In this document: in pieces, positions 6,541 to 12,768 of the stretch
Layout: every line of letters starts with the position of its first letter
Position numbering within the stretch: position 1 is the first letter of the stretch
Source: a virus
Length of the DNA: 23,203 bases
IMG/VR virus record: IMGVR_UViG_3300031718_000045
Location: 1 to 23,203 of that record
Strand: one strand, 5' to 3'
Notes under the pieces: generated by a model
What the model was told of the DNA's origin: nothing
What the model saw: the letters and a program-made list of their open reading frames with translations, nothing else
Databases searched by the model: none
Position numbers and translations under genes: made by a program

Positions 6541-6987
6541 ATGGACGCCATGCCCGTACCGATGCCCCCTATTGGAGGGGCCGGCGGCGGTGGTGTTCCC
6601 GGCGCCCTCAACCTCCCAAAATCGCCCGTAGGCGGTGCCCCCGGACCGGGCGCGTCCCCAATGCTCTCGCCGGGCGACGGCGCTGGCATGGAGGCGCACA
6701 TCGAGGACCAAATTCGGGGAGTGATGCCTGGTTTGTTGGCCGCCGCTGGCAAAATCAAGCCCGGAACCACCAAGTTCAATGCGCTGATTTCCGCAATCAA
6801 AACACTCAACGGCGTCTTCGGAAAGCCTAGCGAGATCGGCTCGTCAAATGTACCGAAGCCGGCCCCGCCGATCGGCAACGCCCCGCCGATGGGCATGGGT
6901 GGAGCACCTCCAGGCATCCCGCAGGGCGGCATGGGCGGACCGCCAGGAGCTGCCCCGCCGCCGATGGGCGCAATGGGCGCAATGTAA
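6541..6987 (+). CDS. Gly/Pro/Met-rich protein between portal and scaffold (hypothetical)
   Basis: The 148-residue product has two low-complexity arms flanking a helical core. The N-terminal arm (PVPMPPIGGAGGGGVPG) and the C-terminal arm (repeated PPMGMGGAPPG-type units, ending GAMGAM) are unstructured. The core at about 50-100 (MEAHIEDQIRGVMPGLLAAAGK, FNALISAIKTLNGVFG) is helical. Its place between portal and scaffold suggests a head assembly or minor virion role, which is inference. The frame is open from 6475 inside the terminator, so a downstream start is needed. ATG 6541 and ATG 6550 are both possible and neither has a clear ribosome site. Confidence 0.6.
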   Translation: MDAMPVPMPPIGGAGGGGVPGALNLPKSPVGGAPGPGASPMLSPGDGAGMEAHIEDQIRGVMPGLLAAAGKIKPGTTKFNALISAIKTLNGVFGKPSEIGSSNVPKPAPPIGNAPPMGMGGAPPGIPQGGMGGPPGAAPPPMGAMGAM

Positions 6988-6996
6988 GGAGTCGAT

Positions 6997-7197
6997 ATGT
7001 CAGAAGATTTCCTGAAGCCGAAGGGGGTCGACACTCGCGAACTCCAGCGGCGCCGCATGGAAGACGGCCAGTTCCGCAATCCGCCGACCTATACGAAATG
7101 GGGCGGCTTTTCCTCGGCCGGAAAGGGCAAGTTCGACCAGAACAAAATGACGCTCGAACGCGGCGGACCGCAGGGCATCCGCGGGCGGCCGATCTGA
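6997..7197 (+). CDS. 66-residue basic hypothetical protein
   Basis: I do not recognise this protein. It has a strong AAGGAG just before the ATG and ends in a TGATG overlap with the next gene. The sequence is basic and Gly-rich (LQRRRMEDGQFRNPP, KWGGFSSAGKGKF, RGGPQGIRGRPI), with no hydrophobic segment and little predicted order. It belongs to a run of three small genes between the Gly/Pro-rich gene and the scaffold-like gene, which suggests a head-assembly accessory. Confidence 0.65.
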   Translation: MSEDFLKPKGVDTRELQRRRMEDGQFRNPPTYTKWGGFSSAGKGKFDQNKMTLERGGPQGIRGRPI

Positions 7198-7445
7198 TGT
7201 CGCGCCGCGACCGCCAGAAGGTGCAGAGCAAGTCCCATTGGGGGAACATGCCGGGCCCCATCCCTGAAAAGGACATCCTCGGCACGCTGGGCGAATCCAA
7301 GGACTTCCGAAATCCGTTTCGCCTCCCCGAGATGGGCGACGGCTGGCCGCGCACCGAGAGGACGCGCGAGTACCGGAAGATTCTCGGTCATGAACAGGGG
7401 CCGGGACACGAAGTCGATCTGTCGAAGAAGGGGAATCCAATCTGA
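7197..7445 (+). CDS. 82-residue charged hypothetical protein
   Basis: I do not recognise this protein. The frame is open from 7098, but the ATG at 7197 overlaps the previous stop (TGATG), which is the pattern of this operon. The product is basic at the start (MSRRDRQKVQSKSHW), Pro/Gly-rich in the middle (NMPGPIPEKD, FRLPEMGDGWPR) and ends GNPI. It shares a disordered, RGG/GP-rich style and a similar NP or RP-I ending with the preceding 66-residue protein (GRPI versus GNPI), so the two might be diverged duplicates. That is a weak impression only. Confidence 0.6.
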   Translation: MSRRDRQKVQSKSHWGNMPGPIPEKDILGTLGESKDFRNPFRLPEMGDGWPRTERTREYRKILGHEQGPGHEVDLSKKGNPI

Positions 7446-7621
7446 TGACGCTATTCTGGGACAAGACGGGACCGCTGGTTGCTTACAGCGCCGGCGTGTT
7501 GCGCATCGAAGACCTGAATCCCGAACAGAAGATGAAGTGGAGCATGAGCCGCTGGGAACTCTTCAAGTTGGGCTTGAAGTGCATTCAATCTGCTTCAATG
7601 AACGAGAAACCCAATGCCTGA
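7445..7621 (+). CDS. 58-residue hypothetical protein
   Basis: This short gene is easily missed. ATG 7445 overlaps the preceding TGA (TGATG), an AAGGGG lies upstream, and its end overlaps the start of the scaffold-like gene by eight bases. The product starts MTLFWDKTGPLVAYSAG, a beta-like stretch, and continues into a helical Trp/Lys/Leu-rich part (LNPEQKMKWSMSRWELFKLGLK). There is no known domain. The codon pattern and the tight overlaps on both sides argue that it is real. Confidence 0.6.
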   Translation: MTLFWDKTGPLVAYSAGVLRIEDLNPEQKMKWSMSRWELFKLGLKCIQSASMNEKPNA

Positions 7622-8240
7622 TCCCGCCGCGCCTCAGGCTCCACAGCCTCCGGCATCACAGCCCGCCAGGGCGCAGCCGCTCCCGCCGAACCTCCCGCCG
7701 ATGGAGATGGTTCGCCTAGCGAACATGATGCACGCGCTAGCGCACAATCCGCAGACGCGCGAACTCATCGCCGAGGCCGCCAATCGGGTTGATCCGCAGT
7801 TTGCCGGCAAGGCATTCCAGGACGTGGCGCTAAACAAGCGCTTCAAGCAGCTCGAAGACAAAATCACTCAGAAGGAACTCGACAAGCAGATCGAGGTGGC
7901 TGTCAAGAACCAGCAGCTCCAGCGCAAGTCTCTGGAGCAAGCCGGCCGCACCAAGGAGGAAATCGAGGACATCGAGAAGCTGATGAACGCGCGCGGCTAC
8001 CACTCCTATGCTGACGCCGCGATCCTCTACGATGCCGAGAAGCCTCCCGTCCTGCCGAAGTTCGAGGCGAATAGCGCGACGTGGGAGTTCCCCACCGTCA
8101 CCAATCGCGATGGCTCTGCCTCAGTCCCCTTCAAGGACTTTCAAAAAGACTCGAAAACGGCAGCATTCAACGCCGCTTATCGGGTGATCGACGAGTTCAA
8201 GCTGAACACCCTGCCGCGCGGATTCTCCAGGCCATCATGA
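7614..8240 (+). CDS. Scaffold-like head assembly protein
   Basis: The 208-residue product sits immediately before the capsid region and has the look of a phage scaffold: a Pro/Ala/Gln-rich disordered N-terminus (residues 1-30), a long helical, charged stretch (about 65-125, including KRFKQLEDKITQKELDKQIEVAVKNQ-type heptads and a TKEEIEDIEKLM helix), and a compact C-terminal part with aromatic residues. Scaffold proteins guide capsid shell assembly and then leave the head. No protease motif is seen, so maturation may be protease-independent. It is called from position and shape, not from a conserved motif. The Gln-rich coiled coil would also suit a minor structural protein. Confidence 0.6.
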   Translation: MPDPAAPQAPQPPASQPARAQPLPPNLPPMEMVRLANMMHALAHNPQTRELIAEAANRVDPQFAGKAFQDVALNKRFKQLEDKITQKELDKQIEVAVKNQQLQRKSLEQAGRTKEEIEDIEKLMNARGYHSYADAAILYDAEKPPVLPKFEANSATWEFPTVTNRDGSASVPFKDFQKDSKTAAFNAAYRVIDEFKLNTLPRGFSRPS

Positions 8241-8761
8241 AGAGAGCAGCCAAGAGCGCATTGAGAGCACTTGAAAGAATGGCAAATCATCGAACGAGAC
8301 CACGTATTTCATGTCCGCAATGTGGGAAGGAATTTGCGCAGAAAAGACGCGAAGGTCCGACTAGAAACAATTCAGACGGCACCAATCGCCTGCAGCAATT
8401 TTGCTCGCGCGCATGCGCCAACCAGGCGCGGTCCAGAGTATGGCTCGACAAACACGGATATCGGCTGCTGGCTTCTGGGAAAAAGGGTGGATACCAGCAA
8501 CCCGAACATCGTGCGGTGATGGAGACCGTTCTCGGTCGTCCCCTAGCGAAGCATGAAACCGTCCACCACAAGAATGGAATCCGGCACGACAACCGGCCGG
8601 AGAATCTAGAACTTTGGTCCTCTCGACACGGACGCGGCCAGCGGATTGAGGACCGTATCGCTGATGCGAAAGCGCTCTTGGCCGAGCATGGGTACATGGT
8701 GATCGACACCGGAGGCGAGTTCAGTGGGCTTGAAAAAGCCATACTTAGCCTACCTTCATAA
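8237..8761 (+). CDS. HNH endonuclease (free-standing, homing type)
   Basis: The 174-residue protein has an N-terminal zinc-finger-like cluster (CPQCG, Cys 26 and 29; then CSRAC, Cys 56 and 60) and an HNH domain (HRAVMETVLGRPLAKHETVHHKNG, His 110-111, Asn 113, then DNRPENLELW with Asn 119 and Asn 123). This is the HNH family typical of free-standing phage homing endonucleases, which cut DNA to spread their own gene. It is inserted between the scaffold-like and capsid genes. Its ATG overlaps the scaffold stop (ATGA); an internal ATG at 8279 is an alternative. The 5' half is more A/T-rich than its neighbours, a sign of separate origin. The frame is open upstream to 8081. Confidence 0.85.
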   Translation: MKRAAKSALRALERMANHRTRPRISCPQCGKEFAQKRREGPTRNNSDGTNRLQQFCSRACANQARSRVWLDKHGYRLLASGKKGGYQQPEHRAVMETVLGRPLAKHETVHHKNGIRHDNRPENLELWSSRHGRGQRIEDRIADAKALLAEHGYMVIDTGGEFSGLEKAILSLPS

Positions 8762-8775
8762 AAGTGTCATAAAAG
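8756..8775 (+). repeat. Direct repeat TCATAAAAG x2 in capsid leader
   Basis: TCATAAAAG occurs at 8756-8764 and again at 8767-8775, an 11-base period, close to one helical turn. The first copy covers the stop codon of the HNH gene. It is A/T-rich in a GC-rich genome and lies upstream of the capsid start, so it could be part of a promoter or protein-binding site. TTGAAA at 8730-8735 could be a -35 element, but its spacing to any -10 is poor. Confidence 0.4.
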
Positions 8776-8776
8776 C

Positions 8777-8863
8777 CCGTAAGTCATTGATAGGAGGCGA
8801 CAATTCCCCAGTACGGACAGGGAATCGTTCCGGCCCAGGGCCCCATTGCTGCCGAACTTACGG
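8777..8863 (+). promoter_or_regulatory. Inverted repeat enclosing the capsid start site
   Basis: CCGTAAGT (8777-8784) and ACTTACGG (8856-8863) are perfect 8-base complements. They enclose the Shine-Dalgarno (8792-8797) and the proposed ATT start (8803). Inside, ATTCCC (8803-8808) can pair with GGGAAT (8820-8825), which would put the start codon in a hairpin. Short complements arise by chance, so this is only suggestive of a translation-control leader. Confidence 0.3.
8792..8797 (+). promoter_or_regulatory. Shine-Dalgarno deciding the capsid start
   Basis: AGGAGG is the ideal anti-16S complement and lies five bases before the ATT at 8803. No ATG, GTG or TTG in the capsid frame follows it until 8884, which is 86 bases away. 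This is the main evidence for an ATT start. Confidence 0.7.
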
Positions 8864-9819
8864 CAGTAGTAAGGCGAGCATTCATGCCTCGTGTCTACGT
8901 GCAGATTTGGAAGGCGGCGCCGCTGATGGCGTGCCTGCTTTCCTCCGCGCAGACTGCGACCGGCGGCCTTTCTCCGATCACCGCGCCCATTCAGGGCAAC
9001 CCCATGGTGGCCGGCCAGTGGGTCGATTACTCGGGCGCCTTCCAGCAGCCTGGAACCACTCCCGGCATTCAGAACGCAGAGTTCAACCTCAAAGCATTCT
9101 GCACTCCGGTTCCGTTCCTTGGTTTTGAGGGGCTAGTTCAGGTTGATTACTCGATTGTGCCGCTGATCGACGCGCGCATGAACGACGCAACCAACGTCAC
9201 GATCGATGCCTTCGCAACAACGCTCTACAACAATGTCGCGAATACCATGCAGATGGTTGGTCTGCCGGCCGCGATTGACGACGGCACCTTCGCTGCGACC
9301 TACGGCGGCATTCCCCGGTCGACCAACCAGTTCTGGAAATCGATCTACGTCCACAACGCCGGCAACACGCTGCCGACGCGCAACCTGATCATGCAGTATG
9401 TGGGGCAGGTGACGAAGACCACCGGCGAAATGCCAACGATCGGCATCTGCGGGTTCGGTACCTGGACAATGCTGGGCCAGGATTTCATCCCGCAGGAACG
9501 CTACAACATCAACCCGACTGATCGCCTTGAGGCCTCGGCTGGTTTCATCGGCCACTCGTCCTTTCAGGCGCTCGATATCGCAGGCATCCCCGTCTATGCC
9601 GACCCGTACTGCCCCGAGGGAGTACTCTACCTCATCAACACAAACTACCTCACTCTCTTTTTACACGAGCGCGCAGCTTTTACATTTACTGGATTTGAAA
9701 GCACTCTCCCCAACAATCAGTTCGGGTGGCTCTCAGCCATCCTATCCTTGCTCGAACTCGTAGACGTCAAGCCTAAAGCGCATGGCAAGTTCGACGGCCT
9801 ACAATTCCTGCCGATCTAA
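8803..9819 (+). CDS. Major capsid protein (ATT start proposed)
   Basis: This is the head shell protein, placed after the scaffold-like gene. The 338-residue product (ATT start) begins PQYGQGIVPAQGPIAAEL, then a helix, then VQIWKAAPLM. The body has repeated QGNP, GTTPG and aromatic segments and a C-terminal GKFDGLQFLPI, and is a normal length for this capsid type. The frame is closed by a TAG at 8791-8793 and contains no standard start until ATG 8884. Starting at 8884 gives 311 residues and cuts a helix that continues the upstream frame. ATT 8803 has AGGAGG five bases before it. ATG 8884 has a weak AAGG nine bases before it and remains possible. Confidence 0.85.
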   Translation: MPQYGQGIVPAQGPIAAELTAVVRRAFMPRVYVQIWKAAPLMACLLSSAQTATGGLSPITAPIQGNPMVAGQWVDYSGAFQQPGTTPGIQNAEFNLKAFCTPVPFLGFEGLVQVDYSIVPLIDARMNDATNVTIDAFATTLYNNVANTMQMVGLPAAIDDGTFAATYGGIPRSTNQFWKSIYVHNAGNTLPTRNLIMQYVGQVTKTTGEMPTIGICGFGTWTMLGQDFIPQERYNINPTDRLEASAGFIGHSSFQALDIAGIPVYADPYCPEGVLYLINTNYLTLFLHERAAFTFTGFESTLPNNQFGWLSAILSLLELVDVKPKAHGKFDGLQFLPI

Positions 9820-9831
9820 GGGGGAACTCAG

Positions 9832-11064
9832 ATGGCACAGACACGCGGTACGTTCCCTCTCCCGCAGACCGCCCCGGCTCTCCAGGGCGTTCCGAACGTC
9901 GTCATGCTTCAGTCCGGTCAAACTTGGTATCCGCCCGCCGGCGAGTACCTGATTTCGACTGGCGGTCAGACCGTCATCCAAGCGTGGGAGCAAGACGGCG
10001 CCATCTGGCGCAACTACGCGCCGCCGGGATCGCTGGCGCAAATCTCGTGCGACGGCTGGAACTATCGTATGCTTAACAATTCCGGAACGTGCGTCGGAGC
10101 CAGCATCACGGCCGCCGGGTCGGCCATGACCAACGGCATCGGACCGGTGCAGACCGGCGTCGCCGTCGTCTTCGCCGCGCCAGCTGCCGGCGGCGCTCCT
10201 GCGACCGCGCAGGGATACGTCATCATCGGCGGCCAGGTGCTTGCTGCGGCCGGCACGCTCACCGTCGCGCAGGGCGGCTCCGGCTTCACCACCGCGCCTC
10301 TGGTGGTCTGCGATCCGCCGCCGCTCGGTGGCATTCAGGCGACGTTCGTCTCCACCATCACGGCCGCCGGCGTGCTGTCGACCGTGACGTGCGTCAATCC
10401 TGGCGCCGGCTACACCTCTGTGCCGAACTTCTACATCATTCCGCAGGCTCAGTTTTACACCGGCGCCCCGCGCTATCCCGGCGATCCGCTCACTGCTGCT
10501 CCGGTCAACCCGAACCCGTGGCCTCCGGGCCTTATCAACCCGGTCCACTTGTGGGCGGGCTCGCCGTACCAGGCGAACCTTGCTACGGGCACGCTGGGCG
10601 CCCTGATCACCCCGCCAGCGGCACTGACCGGTTCCGGCACGCTGACCGGTATCGTGATGACGGCATTCGGCAACGGCTATCTGGGGTCCTCGCAGGCGAC
10701 CGTGTCGTTTACCGGTTCCTCCGGATCGCCCACGGCAACTCCGATCCATTCGTTCTCGATGATCGCGGCGATCGGTGGAACCGTGACTGCCTCGGGCGGT
10801 GCGGCGCAGATCGCCAATACGCCGGCGATCACCTCGCTCGGCCTGATTGCCAACCCGAACGACAACAACACGTTCTTCCCGCGGCCGGCCCGCGGCCTCA
10901 ATAGCGGCGCTACCGGATCGTTCACCCTCGAGGACCCCGGCTATGGCCTGCAGGGTGGCGTCGTCTATGTGAGCGCCGGCACTTCGACCACGGTGGCAAC
11001 CGTCACCAGTACGCAATACGGCGGCCGCAACGACGTTTCCGTCGTCCAGGCGGCCAGCCAGTAG
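9832..11064 (+). CDS. Head decoration-like beta-repeat protein
   Basis: The 410-residue product directly follows the capsid gene with an AGGGGGA ribosome site. It is rich in Gly, Ala, Thr, Val and Pro, with no charged helices, and contains Gly-rich beta-repeat segments: about 145-150 (GGSGF), 190-201 (NPGAGYTSVP) and 278-306 (GNGYLGSSQATVSFTGSSGS). The N-terminal 60 residues (QTAPALQGVPNVVMLQSGQTWYPPAGEYLIS) look like a folded capsid-binding or beta-sandwich part. A head decoration or head fibre role is inferred from position and composition. Two Cys residues (GNC-type contexts) occur near 75-90. It shares its repeat style with the adaptor and nozzle proteins further on. An antisense ORF over this gene is a shadow. 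Confidence 0.6.
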   Translation: MAQTRGTFPLPQTAPALQGVPNVVMLQSGQTWYPPAGEYLISTGGQTVIQAWEQDGAIWRNYAPPGSLAQISCDGWNYRMLNNSGTCVGASITAAGSAMTNGIGPVQTGVAVVFAAPAAGGAPATAQGYVIIGGQVLAAAGTLTVAQGGSGFTTAPLVVCDPPPLGGIQATFVSTITAAGVLSTVTCVNPGAGYTSVPNFYIIPQAQFYTGAPRYPGDPLTAAPVNPNPWPPGLINPVHLWAGSPYQANLATGTLGALITPPAALTGSGTLTGIVMTAFGNGYLGSSQATVSFTGSSGSPTATPIHSFSMIAAIGGTVTASGGAAQIANTPAITSLGLIANPNDNNTFFPRPARGLNSGATGSFTLEDPGYGLQGGVVYVSAGTSTTVATVTSTQYGGRNDVSVVQAASQ

Positions 11065-11073
11065 GAGGGACCT

Positions 11074-11229
11074 ATGGACGACTTCCCGGTTGACGATGAC
11101 GGCAAGCCGATCTATCCGGGCGATATGGCCGACGTGCCAACGATGCACGCCTACAACGTCGCGCTGGCCAAGTGGCTCGACGAACAGCCAGACGCCTCCG
11201 AGGAAGAAGACGAGGAACCGGACGTATGA
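11074..11229 (+). CDS. 51-residue acidic hypothetical protein
   Basis: This tiny gene has a strong GGAGGGA nine bases before the ATG and a stop overlapping the next ATG. The product is very acidic (MDDFPVDDDGKP at the start, PDASEEEDEEPDV at the end) with a central helix (MHAYNVALAKWLDEQ). Acidic peptides between capsid and adaptor genes may be small head or neck accessories, but no function is recognisable. The coupling and ribosome site support it as real. Confidence 0.6.
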   Translation: MDDFPVDDDGKPIYPGDMADVPTMHAYNVALAKWLDEQPDASEEEDEEPDV

Positions 11230-11786
11230 TTGACCTGTTGCAGGGACCGGAGGGCATCCCGGAGGCGCCAGCCTACGTGATGCTCAAGGTCACGAATCGG
11301 AACCACTTCACTTTGCGGGACCGGTTCAACGGCGTTCCTGTCGAGTTTCGCCCTGGCGTTACCGTCAACATCACCAAGGACCAGGCGGCGCATTTCTTCG
11401 GCTGGCCGGGCACTCATGACGAGATGGCCGTGCATATGGCCAAGCGCTTTGGCTGGAATACGATCGAGTACGTACAGCGCCAGCCCGGTGCCCACCCCGA
11501 AAGCCCGATGCTCTTTCAGCAGTACGCGAACAACGTCATCGTCGAGGCGATCGAGATGGAGCTGGTCCCGAAAGAGCGAGTGAAAGCCGATGACGGACTC
11601 GACGTCGAGACCATGCCGCACATGGAAGCCGAGATCATTCGGAACATGGCTGACAAGGCGAGCACAGAGACCGACATGGGCACTAAGGTTGGGGTTCGCA
11701 CGGGCTCGACGGTGGTTCCGAAGAACAAGGGCGGCCGCCCTCGAAAGAATCCGCTCCCTGCCCCACCTTTTACGCCGCTCGGGTAG
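11226..11786 (+). CDS. 186-residue head/neck accessory protein with AT-hook-like tail (hypothetical)
   Basis: The frame is open from 11172, but the ATG at 11226 overlaps the previous stop (ATGA) and has GAGGAA upstream. The product starts with a folded part (MLKVTNRNHFTLRDRFNGVPVEFRPGVTVNITKDQAAHFFGW), followed by a helix-rich, acidic segment (about 100-150) and a basic tail with GGRPRKNP (about residues 169-176), which resembles an AT-hook. Similar basic tails could bind packaged DNA. Its place between decoration-like and adaptor genes suggests a neck or head completion role, by inference. The stop is followed by a 31-base gap with an SD-sequestering hairpin. Confidence 0.6.
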   Translation: MIDLLQGPEGIPEAPAYVMLKVTNRNHFTLRDRFNGVPVEFRPGVTVNITKDQAAHFFGWPGTHDEMAVHMAKRFGWNTIEYVQRQPGAHPESPMLFQQYANNVIVEAIEMELVPKERVKADDGLDVETMPHMEAEIIRNMADKASTETDMGTKVGVRTGSTVVPKNKGGRPRKNPLPAPPFTPLG

Positions 11787-11792
11787 GTGATC

Positions 11793-11811
11793 CCCTCCCC
11801 GGGAAGGAGGG
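11793..11811 (+). promoter_or_regulatory. Hairpin covering the adaptor Shine-Dalgarno
   Basis: CCCTCC (11793-11798) pairs perfectly with GGAGGG (11806-11811) across a ccgggaa loop. GGAGGG is the Shine-Dalgarno for the GTG start at 11818, six bases downstream. A GC-rich stem here could hold down translation until upstream ribosomes open it. The sequence also contains CCCCGGG, a palindrome. Confidence 0.5.
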
Positions 11812-11817
11812 CTTGCC

Positions 11818-12768
11818 GTGCAATTGCAGGACTATGTCAACGACGTCCAAGAACTGATCCACGACGTCTCGCAGTCCATCTGGTCTCTCCCGCGAGTTGT
11901 CTCGCGCATTAACCAGGCGCGGCTCTACACCTCCATGGACATGAAGTGCGTCCGGTCCCTGGTCACCGGCGTTCAACTCATGCCCGGGGTCGAACTCTAC
12001 GATATCGGGATTGACAACGACGAGTTAGGCACGCCGGGCGTAATTCCCTTCACGTCAACCGTTCAGTCGACGGGCACCGTATGCGGGGCTAACGTGACCG
12101 CTGGCGGGTCTGGCTATCCGGCCGGAACTGTCCCGGTGACGTTCGCTGCACCTCCCGCAGGCGGTACGCAGGCGTTAGGCTTCGGCACTGCCGCGGGCGG
12201 CGCGGTGACTTCAATTACGATGACGCAGTGGGGGCAAAACTACGCCACCAACCAGGTAGCGGTCACGATCGGTGGTGGCGGCACGGGGGCCACGGCGACC
12301 GCCGTCGTGATGCTGGGCGTGCTCTACCCGCTGTCGATCACCTATATCTTCAACGGCATCAGGACGACGCTGCGATATCTCCCGTTTGGCCTGTTCCAGG
12401 CTTACGCGCGCATCCTCGGCGTGCAGTTCCTCTCAACGCCAGGTGTCTGGACCTACGTTCCCGAGAGCAACCTCATTTACGTCCAGCCCATGCCGAACAT
12501 CACGTATCTCTCGGAATGGGACTGCGTCTTTATGGCGCAGCCGCTTGTGAATAACTCGGATTTCGACTCGCAAGTGATCGATCCGTGGGCCAGGGCGGCG
12601 CAATACATGGCCGCGTCGCAGTTGCTCCTGAAAACACGGTCTTTCGGGGAGTCGCAGGAGTACTGGGGTCTCTACGAACGGATGATCCCAAAAATCGTCA
12701 CCGGCATGGGGGATGTGAGAATCCCCAACGTCTATAACCGCAACTTCCAGAGGCTTGTTGCCCGCTAA
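11818..12768 (+). CDS. Tail adaptor protein with a beta-repeat insertion
   Basis: The adaptor ring joins the portal to the tail nozzle in podoviruses. The 316-residue product (GTG start, SD at 11806) opens with a helix pair (QLQDYVNDVQELIHDVSQSIW, then RVVSRINQARLYTSMDMKC), typical of adaptors. A later part has aromatic-rich strands (GVWTYVPESNLIYVQPMP) and a C-terminal helical segment (WARAAQYMAASQLLLKTRSFG). Residues about 80-166 form a Gly-rich beta-repeat insert (NVTAGGSGYPAG, NYATNQVAVTIGGGGTGATA), unlike the rest. Removing it would leave a typical adaptor of about 230 residues. The stop TAA overlaps the nozzle ATG (TAATG). Confidence 0.72.
   Translation: MQLQDYVNDVQELIHDVSQSIWSLPRVVSRINQARLYTSMDMKCVRSLVTGVQLMPGVELYDIGIDNDELGTPGVIPFTSTVQSTGTVCGANVTAGGSGYPAGTVPVTFAAPPAGGTQALGFGTAAGGAVTSITMTQWGQNYATNQVAVTIGGGGTGATATAVVMLGVLYPLSITYIFNGIRTTLRYLPFGLFQAYARILGVQFLSTPGVWTYVPESNLIYVQPMPNITYLSEWDCVFMAQPLVNNSDFDSQVIDPWARAAQYMAASQLLLKTRSFGESQEYWGLYERMIPKIVTGMGDVRIPNVYNRNFQRLVAR

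Noticed and set aside
6414-7079. A 221-residue minus-strand Pro/Gly-rich ORF
   Set aside because: It mirrors the low-complexity + strand gene, has no ribosome site, and runs through the terminator. It is a shadow.
8724-9128. A 134-residue ORF covering the capsid leader in another frame
   Set aside because: It overlaps both the HNH and capsid genes, reads as an Arg/His/Cys-rich frame-shifted product, and the capsid frame is clearly the coding one from 8803.
9799-11148. A 449-residue minus-strand ORF opposite the decoration-like gene
   Set aside because: It is very Arg-rich with no domain, lies entirely opposite a well-formed + gene, and is explained by GC-rich codon bias in that gene.
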